This document shows positions 54,901 to 64,000 of a stretch of DNA of 64,000 nt, in pieces; position 1 is the first letter of the stretch, and each line of letters opens with the position of its first letter. A program made the position numbers and the translations under genes. The DNA comes from Xiphophorus maculatus (lineage: Eukaryota; Chordata; Actinopteri; Cyprinodontiformes; Poeciliidae). The notes below the pieces were generated by a model, which worked only from the letters and a program-made list of their open reading frames with translations, did no database searches and had not been told where the DNA came from. The stretch spans positions 4,494,560-4,558,559 of the forward strand of contig NC_036458.1 of NCBI RefSeq assembly GCF_002775205.1, read 5' to 3'.

Positions 54901-55400
54901 TAAACTACAGCTGAATTAACGCCCAGAAGCTTTAAACCTGTTTTACCGTGTGGATTATGAGCGGGTCCTTCATGGAGTGGCCCGTCTTCTCCATCCCCTC
55001 AAACTCATCCTTGTCATATTTGCTGTACATATCTTCGTCCTAGGAAGAAATTACAATCAATTATGGTTCCAATGATAAAAATACCCTTTAAATAAATGGT
55101 AAGGTAATGTACTTGTGTGTCGGAGTCCTCGAAACCATCCTGACCATCCTCCAGCTCCACGGTGGCTTCATCTTCGTCGTCTTCCGTCTGTGAGGAAGGT
55201 GATGAGACGCGTGGCGGTGGGGCCGTCTCCGCCTCAGCTGTTAAATCATCATTCATGTCCTCAAACTCTGCGAAGTCATTGTCGTCAAAGTCTGCCAGGT
55301 CCTCCCCGTCGTCAAAGTCGTCGTTGTAACGTCCTCTGGCGGCAGGAAGAGCCAGGAGGAGCAACAGTGTGGGAACCAGGAGGAAAAACGCACTTCGCAT
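48952..55400 (-). CDS. ccdc47: ccdc47 (calumin-like): ER membrane protein, PAT complex subunit, 12 coding exons, 486 aa
   Basis: Coding exons: 55113-55400, 54947-55039, 54607-54781, 53333-53454, 53200-53265, 53010-53111, 52816-52926, 51613-51698, 51470-51528, 50622-50731, 49126-49293, 48952-49032. They sum to 1,461 nt in frame; human CCDC47 is 483 aa. The ATG at 55400 gives a clear signal peptide (hydrophobic 4-20, cleavage about 23). Then come an Asp/Glu-rich luminal region to about 120, a single membrane segment at about 142-159, a conserved cytosolic domain ([20 protein letters not shown]), and a basic/acidic coiled-coil tail 405-486 ending KQIKVKAM. Known role: binds Ca2+ through the acidic lumen and, with Asterix, forms the PAT complex for multipass membrane protein insertion. 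The last intron's donor, GAG|GTCTGA, is weak but required by the frame. Confidence 0.95.
49400..50000. repeat. Dispersed repeat R3 copy in ccdc47 intron 10
   Basis: GATTAAGATAGGCCTATGGTC, TTTGGGTTGCTAGGTGACGAG, GGTTGCTAAGTAACAAGC and CTGATTTATGACGTTAC in the family order. The minus strand encodes [14 protein letters not shown], also readable in the 63.4-kb copy. Confidence 0.65.
53910..54415. repeat. Dispersed repeat R2, near full-length copy in ccdc47 intron 3
   Basis: Begins AGGGCTGAAACAATTAATCG and ends AATTGTTAGTTACAGTCCT, so the two ends are loosely inverted. The interior has the AACATATCCAGAGCAGTAATTA block and an A-run. Confidence 0.65.
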
Positions 55401-56129
55401 GCTGCAGTCTGAATTAAATATGGGTAAAAACACAAAATAAAGTTTCACAAAACATTGCAGAAAATTACAAACCCATTCCAAAACAAAAGCTTTTACCCAT
55501 CAGAGAATAGAAAACCTACTACTTTGGCTTTGAAAACAAAACACGGCGCATCATTTGCAAAAGAATCATCCGAATCAGTGTGAGAAATCCTGCACTGCTT
55601 TAATTTGAAGTGGGAAAAGTTACAAAAGCTTGCTGCCGCTGGTGAAATGTACCAATTATTACAATATTACGTTCTAGGGTTTATTTTCCTCATACGCAAC
55701 TTTTTTATTTTAAAGTATTAAGTCACAGTGAGTTTAAATTAAACCCAAATAAAAAAGGAAGTAATGTATGAGAGGAAAAGAAACATTTAGAGATGAGATA
55801 TAAGAAAATCTGACAGAAAATCTGAATAAAGTTGCAGAAAAAAAGATTTTCTCACAATTTGAAAGATCTGAAGAAACTGTGTGAGGTAGAGTGAATAAAT
55901 ATTACTCTGTCAACTCCAATCAAATAATAATGAATGCCACAACTAAAATAAATTTTTGTTTATGAATGTGTTCAACTATGAAACCAGATTATAGTGGCTG
56001 ATCGCTTTCTCTAAAGAATCAAAACCAAACTTGGAGAAGCAGCTTTGAGTTTTATGCTCCACTAATCTGAAACAAACTTCCAGAAAGTGGCAAAAATGCT
56101 GAAACACTTATTTCCTTTGAAATGAATGT

Positions 56130-56690
56130 TAAAAACTAATTTACTTAGATCAGGAAAGCTGTCTCTGTACTGGGACTAAGGCTGGAGTCCCTGGAAACTG
56201 TGGTGGAGAGGAGGACACTGAAGAAGGTTCTGTCTATTATGGACAATAAACAGCAGCCTCTCCACCACATAGTGGACAGACAGCGGAGCACCTTCTCACA
56301 TAGGCTGCTCCAGCTCCGCTGTCGTAGGGACAGATACAGGAAATCCTTCCTGCCACATGCCATCTCACTGTACAATAAAAGTTAAATCATTGTTCTGCAC
56401 TAATCAGTCCAATTTTGCACAACTGCACTGTGGCACACTGCTGTACATATATTTACATATACATATCTGCATTTTTTGAATCTTTGCAAGGACTGCTCTT
56501 AAGTTGCTTTTTATATTAACAGCATTTTATATTTTACAATTTATAGCATTTTATGTTTTATTTTATCTACAACTACTACTCAGTGGTAGTTGTTATTGTG
56601 TCTTGTCTCTATGCTGTAACTGCGAAGTAATTTCCCTGCTGGGATGAATAAAGTACTTCTATTCTATTCTATTCCCTTTGATGAACAACT
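56130..56690 (+). mobile_element. 5'-truncated LINE 3' end in ccdc47 intron 1
   Basis: A plus-strand reading frame (to 56385) encodes LHHIVDRQRSTFSHRLLQLR and RDRYRKSFLPHAISLYN before a stop. This resembles the C-terminal tail of non-LTR retrotransposon ORF2 proteins of the Rex/L2 type. About 300 bp follow, then GGGATGAATAAAGTACTTCT and a short (TTCTA)n tail at about 56660-56675. The reverse-transcriptase core is absent, so the copy is dead on arrival. It is antisense to ccdc47. Confidence 0.75.
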
Positions 56691-57406
56691 AAAACATCAT
56701 TAATTTAATTTATATTTATGCCTTTTATTGTTTTCCTTTATCAAACCGATCTATTGTAATGCTATTCTGTTATTAAATGCGATCATAATGTAGATAATTG
56801 CTTCGCTGCTGAAAAAAACTGAATAAATATTTTCTCGATTAATTGACGAACGTCTACATAACAAATCCAAGTGGAAAACATCCCTGACAACTGACGCTCA
56901 GTAGACAATAACGAAGGAAAACTGCTACTATGGTTTGTCACCACGCTGACTTTTTTCATAAATTAATTTCTTTTAATTAACGCGAATAAAAAGAAGTACA
57001 TATTTAACCGTTTAAGAGCCGACTTATTCGGACAAACTTCCAGTTGGAGTAACAGTTTGTGGCCACACCTGAACAAGTACTGTTGCATTTAGCGTGTTTA
57101 CAAGCTTGATTACAAGCTAAATCAATTAGCTGTCAAACTTATTGAAATTGTAGTGGAGTTCTAGTTAAAAATGTGCAACTGGCTAATGACGTGGATTAAA
57201 CCCCCAAAGACGCAGTCAACCAAACCCATCCCCCAACTTACACTCACTAATTCTCACTCGCTGTTAGCACGTTTACCATTAGCATGCTAACAGGGGCTAA
57301 CTAACTCTCAAACCGAAGACCTGAGAGGAAATCTGTCCCTTTTCTCCTTAACACGGCAGGGACAAACGACCCTGTTAAGACTAAATGTGTGAACAAGTAT
57401 CTTACC

Positions 57407-57500
57407 TGGTTTCTAACAGTGTCAATAAAGGTAAACCTGGTTATAAATAAGAAATTGGAACTGTCCTTGACGTGATGTTAAACCTAAAGCAGGGTACTTC
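57407..57500 (-). promoter_or_regulatory. ccdc47 non-coding first exon and promoter region
   Basis: A perfect GTAAGATA donor sits at 57401-57405 (minus strand), so an exon ends at 57406. It joins the acceptor before 55408, eight bases upstream of the ATG. The upstream boundary and transcription start are not resolved; the promoter probably lies within 57.4-57.6 kb. Confidence 0.5.
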
Positions 57501-57599
57501 CTGTCCACGCAGGAAAAACCCTTTCAAAATAAAACATTTTAAATCCCTTATGGACTAGTGATGCTAACATACGGGTGTCCAAAACTACGAACGTTATTT

Positions 57600-58900
57600 C
57601 CAATTTTGAGTTTGAATATTTTAAAAGATGTTAAGCAACTAAGAAATGGGAATGTTAGTATTTATCAGTAACACTTTAAAACTGTAAACATTTAAAAAAT
57701 GTTACATTTTTGTGCATGGAGGATTACTTTACATTACAAAATATTTTAGATGTAATAATGAATATATAGTTATTATTATCATAATATTTTTTCGTGAACA
57801 ATTTTAGGACAGCAGAGAAAATGGATCTTTCACCATTTAGCTGTATTTGTAACACTTGAAAACCAATCGTTAATAATATTATGTTTGGTTGTATTTTAAA
57901 CAAAGCAGCAGTGATGAAAAAGCAATGATTATTCAAAAACATATTTTGTCTCAATTTTAAAGTGTTGTTTGGAGAATAGCAGCATCAATTTAAAAAAAAT
58001 GAATACATTAGGATTAATTTCTTTAAGTGCCACTAGCATCATACCTAAATTTACATGCAATATAAAGTAATAATCTCTAATTAATTTCATAACTGAATCA
58101 CCGTCTGTTTTTTTAGTAAAAAAAGAATAAAAATTAAGATATTAAAAAACAATATTCAAATTATTTACACCATGTTTATTATTGGCAATAACAAAAAAAC
58201 AGACATTTTCTTTCAGTGTAAACCATTTTCTAAATCAATGTAGTTTTTCATTTATACTATACTACTAACTTGAAAAAAGTAACATTTAAAGCTCCTCTGT
58301 GGCAACCAGAGATTTCCGATGCATATTTTAAAACTGATTTGATTAAAGTACAAACGATAATTTGTGATGTAACTAACAATATTTTACAGAATTATAAGAT
58401 AAGATAAGATAAATCTTTATTGTCATTGTCACAAGGACAACGAAATTCAAAGGGTGCCATCAGAAATAGAAATAGAACATATTTTAAACAAATCGTGCTT
58501 CCACTCATTGTCCACACCCGCATATCGTTATAAATAAAACTCCTAAATAAGGTAATGCTACCAGGAACAGTAAACAGTCGCCCTCTTGTGGTCGCAATAA
58601 GAAACTATAACTTTTTGTGAAGTTGGACTAAACAACGTATACTTCCGGTACAAACCTTCAAGACTCATAAAAAAATACGTAAATAAAAAAATGAATAAAT
58701 AAAAAAAAAGTAAATACTTTTCAAAAAATAATAAGGCAGTAACGTAACTGCCATGATAATTACGTCTTTTATCAACACAATAACATGTTCTAAGACAACT
58801 TAAAACGAATAAGACATATTTATGTAATTTGGGGGTAATTAATACTTCATTTGGAGTTTCAACGGGAATGTCGAGTTTAAACGCATTGTTCATTTTATTT
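57600..58900. other. ccdc47-dcaf7 head-to-head intergenic region
   Basis: AT-rich DNA between divergent genes. Besides the LINE-type tail, it has an ACTTCCGGT at 58641-58649 (ETS-like) and a CTCF-like CGCCCTCTTGTGG at 58579-58591. No gene was seen. Confidence 0.4.
58390..58475 (-). mobile_element. LINE/SINE 3' tail fragment
   Basis: A (TTATC)n-type simple tail beside TTTATTGTCATTGTCACAAG and ACAACGAAATTC, the common 3' tail of fish non-LTR elements, here in minus orientation. Only the tail is recognisable. Confidence 0.5.
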
Positions 58901-58904
58901 CGAA

Positions 58905-59162
58905 AATAATCACCGGAAGTTGATCGCGTTCCTCAAAACTTGACGATTTGATGGCCCCAACGAAAAATGCTACCCTTTGTTAGCAGAAGTGGTGAAAAAT
59001 CGCGTCTCCATTGAGGTTTTCTACATCGATCAGTCGTTTTTGACCGACATCCTTGTATTTGTTCTTCTAAGTGAAACTAATTAGTTGTATTTTATTCAAA
59101 GGTTAACTTCACCGACAGTTAGCAGGTTAGCTGCCTAGACAAGAGCCGCAGCTCGGGAGAGG
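58905..59162 (+). promoter_or_regulatory. dcaf7 promoter and 5' UTR
   Basis: CACCGGAAGT at 58911-58920 fits an ETS-family site of the kind common in housekeeping promoters. CpG content rises from here to the start codon. No TATA box was recognised, and the transcription start is inferred to lie about 58.95-59.1 kb. Confidence 0.5.
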
Positions 59163-62100
59163 ATGTCTCTTCACGGGAAAAGAAAAGAAATCTACAAATA
59201 CGAGGCGCCATGGACGGTGTATGCCATGAACTGGAGCGTCCGCCCGGACAAACGCTTTCGGCTGGCTCTGGGGAGCTTCGTGGAGGAATACAACAACAAG
59301 GTGCGCAGCGTGTTTTCATTAGCAGCTAGCTTCAGATTAATGCTAACCTCCCTGCGCACCCAGGCTCAAAACATCACTTCTGATTGTGCTATTGCCTTCA
59401 ATAACAAATTTATAGGTGATGTTTTGTCCAGTTGTCGTGTTCTTTAGGGGGGTTGCCGTCTTTACCAGCTTATCGGTGTTTATTTCAGGTTCAGCTGGTT
59501 GGTTTGGAGGAAGAGAGCTCAGAGTTTGTCTGCAGGAACACCTTTGATCATCCTTACCCCACTACCAAGATCATGTGGATCCCAGACACCAAAGGAGTTT
59601 ACCCAGACCTGCTGGCCACCAGCGGGGACTACCTGCGCATATGGAGGGTAAAATGAACCATTATAAAGTCACTACAAATCAGAGGAGTGTGGATATTTTC
59701 CAGCAATGAATAAATTTGGAGAAATGTTTATCTTTACAGACTTTACTACCTGCATTTTTCAATTAAAACGGCATATTAGCGCCCTTTTATACTCAAATTC
59801 AGATATACTTTAAATTCACAAAAGAAAAAAATATATATAAAAGGAGGAGTACATTTTGTCAATAAACGTCAGAAAGTTTGAGGTTGATCTCAGACATTTT
59901 CTAGAAAGTAACTTGGAAATTTCTGAGTTTGAAAAGTAAAAAAAAATTCTAGAAAATAATTCCAAACATTGACGTTGATCTCATACATTTTCGAGAAAAA
60001 CCAAGGACATTTCTGAGTTTAAAAAGTCAAAAAATGTGCTAGAGAAAAATGTTATAATTTGAGGCCAAGTTCAGAAATTTTCTAGAAAAAAAACTTGGCA
60101 ATCTGACATTCAGAAGTCAAACATTTGCTGGACAAAAATGTGAGAAACTTTTAGATTAATCTCAGAAATCTTCTAGAAAGTAACTCGGAAATTTCTGCGT
60201 TTGAAAAATCAAAGAAAATTGCTACAAAAAATTTTTAAATATTGAGATTTATTTCATACGTTTTAGAGAAAAAACTTGAAAATTTCTCAGTTTGAAGTCA
60301 AAAAGTATGATAGAAAAAAATTGCACATTTCTAGGTTAATTTCTGAAATTTTCAAGAAAAAAACTTGGAAATTTCAGAGTTTGAAAAGTAAAAAAAAAAA
60401 ACAGAGAAATTTTAGATCAATGTCAGAAATGTTTGAGCAATTTCTGTCTGAGACCGGTCAGTTGTGGCAAAGGTCTGGTTTAAATCGTACTTGATCATGC
60501 TGCAGGTCAGTGACACAGAAACACGCCTCGAATGTCTGCTGAACAACAACAAGAACTCCGACTTCTGCGCTCCGCTCACCTCCTTTGACTGGAACGAAGT
60601 TGATCCCAATCTGCTTGGTAGGAAATAAAATAAAGAAAACTCCTCTAGTTTTCATTTGATCTTTTATTGGCTTTAAATGATTTCTTTTGTGTGTTTCAGG
60701 AACATCCAGCATCGACACCACCTGCACCATCTGGGGCTTGGAGACCGGTCAGGTGTTGGGACGAGTCAACCTGGTTTCTGGACACGTGAAGACTCAGCTG
60801 ATCGCTCACGACAAAGAGGTCTGCATTTTATTTTGTAATATGACCCAAATTTAGTTTTTTGTTGTTGATCTCTAAAGTTGTTTTTGTCAATAGGCTTCAG
60901 GTTCATTTTTTTGGTTATTTTTATTCTATTTTCCAAGGCAACAGGGATTCATTTAGACTCTTTCCAATGATGTAGAGCTTCAAAGTGTAGTTCGTGTTTC
61001 AACACAAAAATATACATAAAGGGCTGATTCATCGATTATTGAAATAACCGTCAACTAATTTAGTAATTAATTAATTGTGAAAAAAAAAAACCAAAAACGT
61101 AATTTTCTGTCCCAAAATGTAATATATTAAAGGCAGGCTAAATTACAGCAAACATTTAACGAAAAGTTATCACTTAAAACTTATTATTAGAATCATGATT
61201 TAAAGTCAGAGCATGAATTTCTATGTAAGCGTTGAGGAAGGCTGTGGTGTGTTTTCAGGTTTACGACATCGCGTTCAGCCGCGCGGGCGGAGGCAGAGAC
61301 ATGTTCGCCTCGGTGGGCGCCGACGGATCCGTCCGCATGTTTGACCTCCGACATCTAGAGCACAGCACCATCATCTACGAAGACCCCCAGCACCACCCGC
61401 TGCTCCGCCTCTGCTGGAACAAACAGGACCCCAACTACCTGGCCACCATGGCCATGGACGGCATGGAGGTCGTGTCGCATTTTTATCATTAATGTGATCT
61501 CATGTAAATAGCTTTATTATGGACTTAAAGTTCTATTACAATATTTTACAGACAGAATTATTACTTGTTTTTTAGGTAACTGTATTGCTGCCACTGTTCC
61601 AACAGGGATTCATTTAGACTCTTTCCAATGACGTAGAGCTTCAAAGTGGGGCTATAATTGTCACACCAATTATAGCCCCACAAACACAATTAATGCTTTT
61701 AGAAAAACATAATAAAGTGTCATTTGTATTGCTAAATTGCACATTGCAACTTTTATTTTCAAATTTATTGATATATATTGAACAACTAGTGGAGAAGTTA
61801 GTGAAACTATTAAACCTGACAGTAAGGACAGTTTCAGGGCCTTTAAACTTCATTAATTGCAATTTATTGTGACAACGATAAATGAAAATTCTTATTTATC
61901 ACAATAAAAGCCCAACCCTATTAGTTTCTAGTGCAAATATTTTAATACACTTTAAATAGGATAAAACTAACTTGCAACTAACTTTTCAATAATATATAGC
62001 AGCTTGTTTTAAGTAAATAATTCCTCAATATTGATGAAAATGTTCTAGTTACATAACAATACTTTATTTTTACAAAAGTATTGTACAAAACAAAAAGTTC

Positions 62101-63897
62101 AGCCCTTCCTGCTTGACTTAACATCAGTACAGTACAGGTCTAATCTATCGACTCATTTTTGGATAGCCAACAATACTTTATAGGTATTTACCAGAATTTC
62201 AAGTTAAAACCATTCTACTTGTGGAGTTTTGGGTAGAACATATTGACAAAAGGTTATTTTAATCCTAAATGCAAAATGTTAATATTTTTTAGACAGCTTT
62301 GTCATAATTCTGGCTCTGGGAATAATGTTTTTAGGGCCCATTTACTCCAGCTAGTCTATTACTAATAGTTGACGAATATTTAGTAATTGTTTCAGCTTAT
62401 ATAGTCATACAAGAAACTGCACATTCATTTACATTTCTGTTGCTTCCTGTTAGAAGTTTACCTACGTGAGGAGATTGTTCATTATTTATGAACAGCTGCA
62501 GTAAATAAAAAGCTTGTGAATTCATATTTCTGTTCTCCAGGTTGTGATCCTGGATGTTCGTGTGCCGTGTACTCCCGTGGCTCGGCTCAACAACCATCGC
62601 GCCTGCGTCAACGGCATCGCCTGGGCGCCTCATTCCTCGTGTCACATCTGCACTGCAGGCGAGTTTGGAAGTTAAATGTTGTTGGGTAAATGTACTACAC
62701 AAAATGTACATTTCGTATGGTTTTTGTACTTCCACTTGGGTCTATACTTCTTCTAAATACAACCCAAGCACTTAAAAAAACACACACAGTTGTTTTTTGG
62801 CAAAAGAAAAAGAAAGAAGAATACCTTTGTTAGCTAACCAGAGGAGAAATTGACATCATTTCCAAAAAAACCTTTGGAATGTAAGGTAACAAATCAGCAG
62901 GCACTGCACCGTTACCTAGTAACCCCGGCAGAGTTCCATCCATTACCTAGCAACCTAAGCTGAGCTCCAGCATGTTTAGTCAGCATTAAAATAATTTAAA
63001 CTGTATTTTGTATTTACTTAGATTACATTTGACAGATATTGAAATTTTTAGGGGTTATTTGAAACATTTAATTTGAAAAACAGAGGAAAAACCTGAAGGG
63101 GGAAGTACTTTTTTACAGCACAAAGTCTGAATAGTCCATTGTTAAAGTGGATCTATTGTGCATAGTTCAAGTTTAGCACTTTTTTATGCTTTCATTTGGG
63201 TTTCTACTGCTACTAAAAACAACCTAAGCGCTTAAAAATAACCCACCAAGCCGTTGTTTGAAAAACTCTGAATGTAGCGTCACAAATCAGCAGGCACTGC
63301 CTGTCACCCCGAGTGAAGTCCCATCCGTTGCGTATCTACCCAGACAGTGCTCTACCATGTTTGGTCAGCTCTATGTGCTTCATAACGGCTGCTGGAAAAG
63401 ACAAATGTTTTGTTGTTGACTTACCATCCAAAAACCACTGGCTGAATTTTGTTGGTTGTGCAGGAGGCTCTACTTCTGCTTTTCAAAGATGTACAGTTAT
63501 ATAATTGTCCATGTGTTTGCAGCCATTTTCACGTGCCAGTGTAAACGTTGAACTTGGGGGGGGGCAGAAGCAGCTCATTTGGGCTTAAAGTGACAAGACA
63601 AGTGACAATGATTTTGTGCAAAATATGTTTTGTATCGCCCATAAACCAATCCTAAACTTTTAAATTAAGTATGACAGATCACATTTAATTTAAATATCCT
63701 GATGTTTTTCCTTCTTTTTATTAGCCGACGACCATCAGGCTCTGATCTGGGACATCCAGCAGATGCCACGCGCCATTGAAGACCCCATCCTGGCCTACAC
63801 CGCCGAAGGCGAGATCAACAACGTTCAGTGGGCGTCCACACAGCCGGACTGGATCGCCATCTGCTACAACAACTGCCTGGAGATCCTGCGCGTCTAA
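59163..63897 (+). CDS. dcaf7: dcaf7 (WDR68/HAN11-type WD40 scaffold), 7 coding exons, 342 aa
   Basis: Coding exons: 59163-59300, 59489-59647, 60506-60617, 60700-60818, 61259-61468, 62541-62658, 63725-63897. They sum to 1,029 nt, giving 342 aa, the human length, with near-identical sequence as I recall it. The start [20 protein letters not shown] and the end NCLEILRV are diagnostic. WD repeats are visible, e.g. [28 protein letters not shown], and [10 protein letters not shown]. Known role: WD40 adaptor for DYRK1A/HIPK2 kinases and a DDB1-CUL4 substrate-receptor candidate, essential in vertebrate craniofacial development. Introns 4-6 have weak donors (GTCTGC, GTCGTG and a GC donor), yet frame and protein conservation fix them. 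The 3' UTR runs off the window. Confidence 0.97.
59850..60425 (+). repeat. ~91-bp tandem array in dcaf7 intron 2
   Basis: Six diverged units starting at about 59887, 59979, 60068, 60160, 60248 and 60341. Each has a TTCTAGAAA-like word, then ACTTGGAAATTTCTGAGTTT and AAAAGTCAAA. The array ends about 80 bp before the exon 3 acceptor. A single related stretch lies at about 1540-1670 in hsd3b7 intron 5. Confidence 0.85.
60940..60990 (+). repeat. Direct repeat, left copy (dcaf7 intron 4)
   Basis: From AACAGGGATTCATTTAG to GTAGAGCTTCAAAGTG it is identical to 61602-61648 but for one base (TGATG/TGACG). The pair brackets exon 5. Confidence 0.9.
61602..61648 (+). repeat. Direct repeat, right copy (dcaf7 intron 5)
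   Basis: Partner of 60940-60990. It runs directly into the hairpin at 61646-61681. Confidence 0.9.
61646..61681. repeat. Perfect 15-bp stem hairpin in dcaf7 intron 5
   Basis: GTGGGGCTATAATTG, a 6-base loop TCACAC, then the exact reverse complement. Confidence 0.92.
62740..63720. repeat. Two adjacent R3 repeat copies filling dcaf7 intron 6
   Basis: 62740-63110 has GTTACCTAGTAACCCC and ATTACCTAGCAACC, reversed X-box-like words. 63130-63720 has CAAATCAGCAGGCACTGCC, CTTTTCAAAGATGTACA and ACCAATCCTAAAC. Both are reverse orientation relative to the 49.4-kb copy. The second retains [14 protein letters not shown] on the plus strand. Confidence 0.65.
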
Positions 63898-64000
63898 AGC
63901 CGTAGAAAACAAGCGCCCCGCGTTTCACATTTGGACTTTTCAGTAGTTCTCGTCCTCCAGCTTTCAGGACGAGGAGTGAACTTTCTCTGAAGTTGGTTTA
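63898..64000 (+). other. Start of dcaf7 3' UTR, cut by the window edge
   Basis: Directly follows the TAA stop at 63895-63897. No poly(A) signal before the end of the window. Confidence 0.8.

Noticed and set aside
56145..56375. 76-aa minus-strand ORF in ccdc47 intron 1
   Set aside because: Antisense of the LINE ORF2 tail, which is recognisable on the plus strand.

Overview
The window is nuclear genomic DNA of a ray-finned (teleost) fish. It is AT-rich and carries multi-exon genes with GT-AG introns, long repeat-filled introns and several dispersed fish-type repeat families. There is no sign of bacterial or viral organisation. Exons were assembled by hand from splice signals, reading-frame continuity and recalled protein families. 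All four coding models close exactly in frame.

Layout: (1) 627-12,342, minus strand: hsd3b7, six coding exons, 367 aa, the bile-acid-pathway 3-beta-hydroxy-delta5-C27-steroid oxidoreductase. (2) 12.5-17.9 kb: intergenic repeats, then the probable 3' UTR of the next gene. (3) 17,903-45,217, minus strand: setd1a, twenty coding exons, 2,168 aa, the catalytic subunit of a SET1/COMPASS histone H3K4 methyltransferase. It keeps the DPR motif, RRM, HCF-1-binding EHNY, N-SET, Win, SET and post-SET elements, with probable 5' UTR/promoter sequence to about 47.2 kb. (4) 48,952-55,400, minus strand: ccdc47, twelve coding exons, 486 aa, an ER membrane protein, with a non-coding first exon near 57.4 kb. (5) 59,163-63,897, plus strand: dcaf7, seven coding exons, 342 aa, a WD40 scaffold. 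ccdc47 and dcaf7 are head to head.

The genes do not form one pathway. In human, HSD3B7/SETD1A are neighbours at 16p11.2 and CCDC47/DCAF7 both lie at 17q23.3, so the window joins two conserved pairs.

The most notable observations are splice-site and repeat architecture. setd1a has a textbook U12-type AT-AC intron between the N-SET and Win motifs, and a GC-AG intron. dcaf7 has a run of weak donors ending in a GC donor. An inverted repeat of about 740 bp flanks setd1a coding exons 4-7. A hAT-like element has a perfect 8-bp target-site duplication. A decayed copy of an exon end is separated from its parent by a 20-bp satellite. There are 170-bp and 91-bp tandem arrays and several perfect short hairpins. 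I found no convincing novel multi-gene system, tRNA, rRNA, CRISPR array or intact autonomous transposon.
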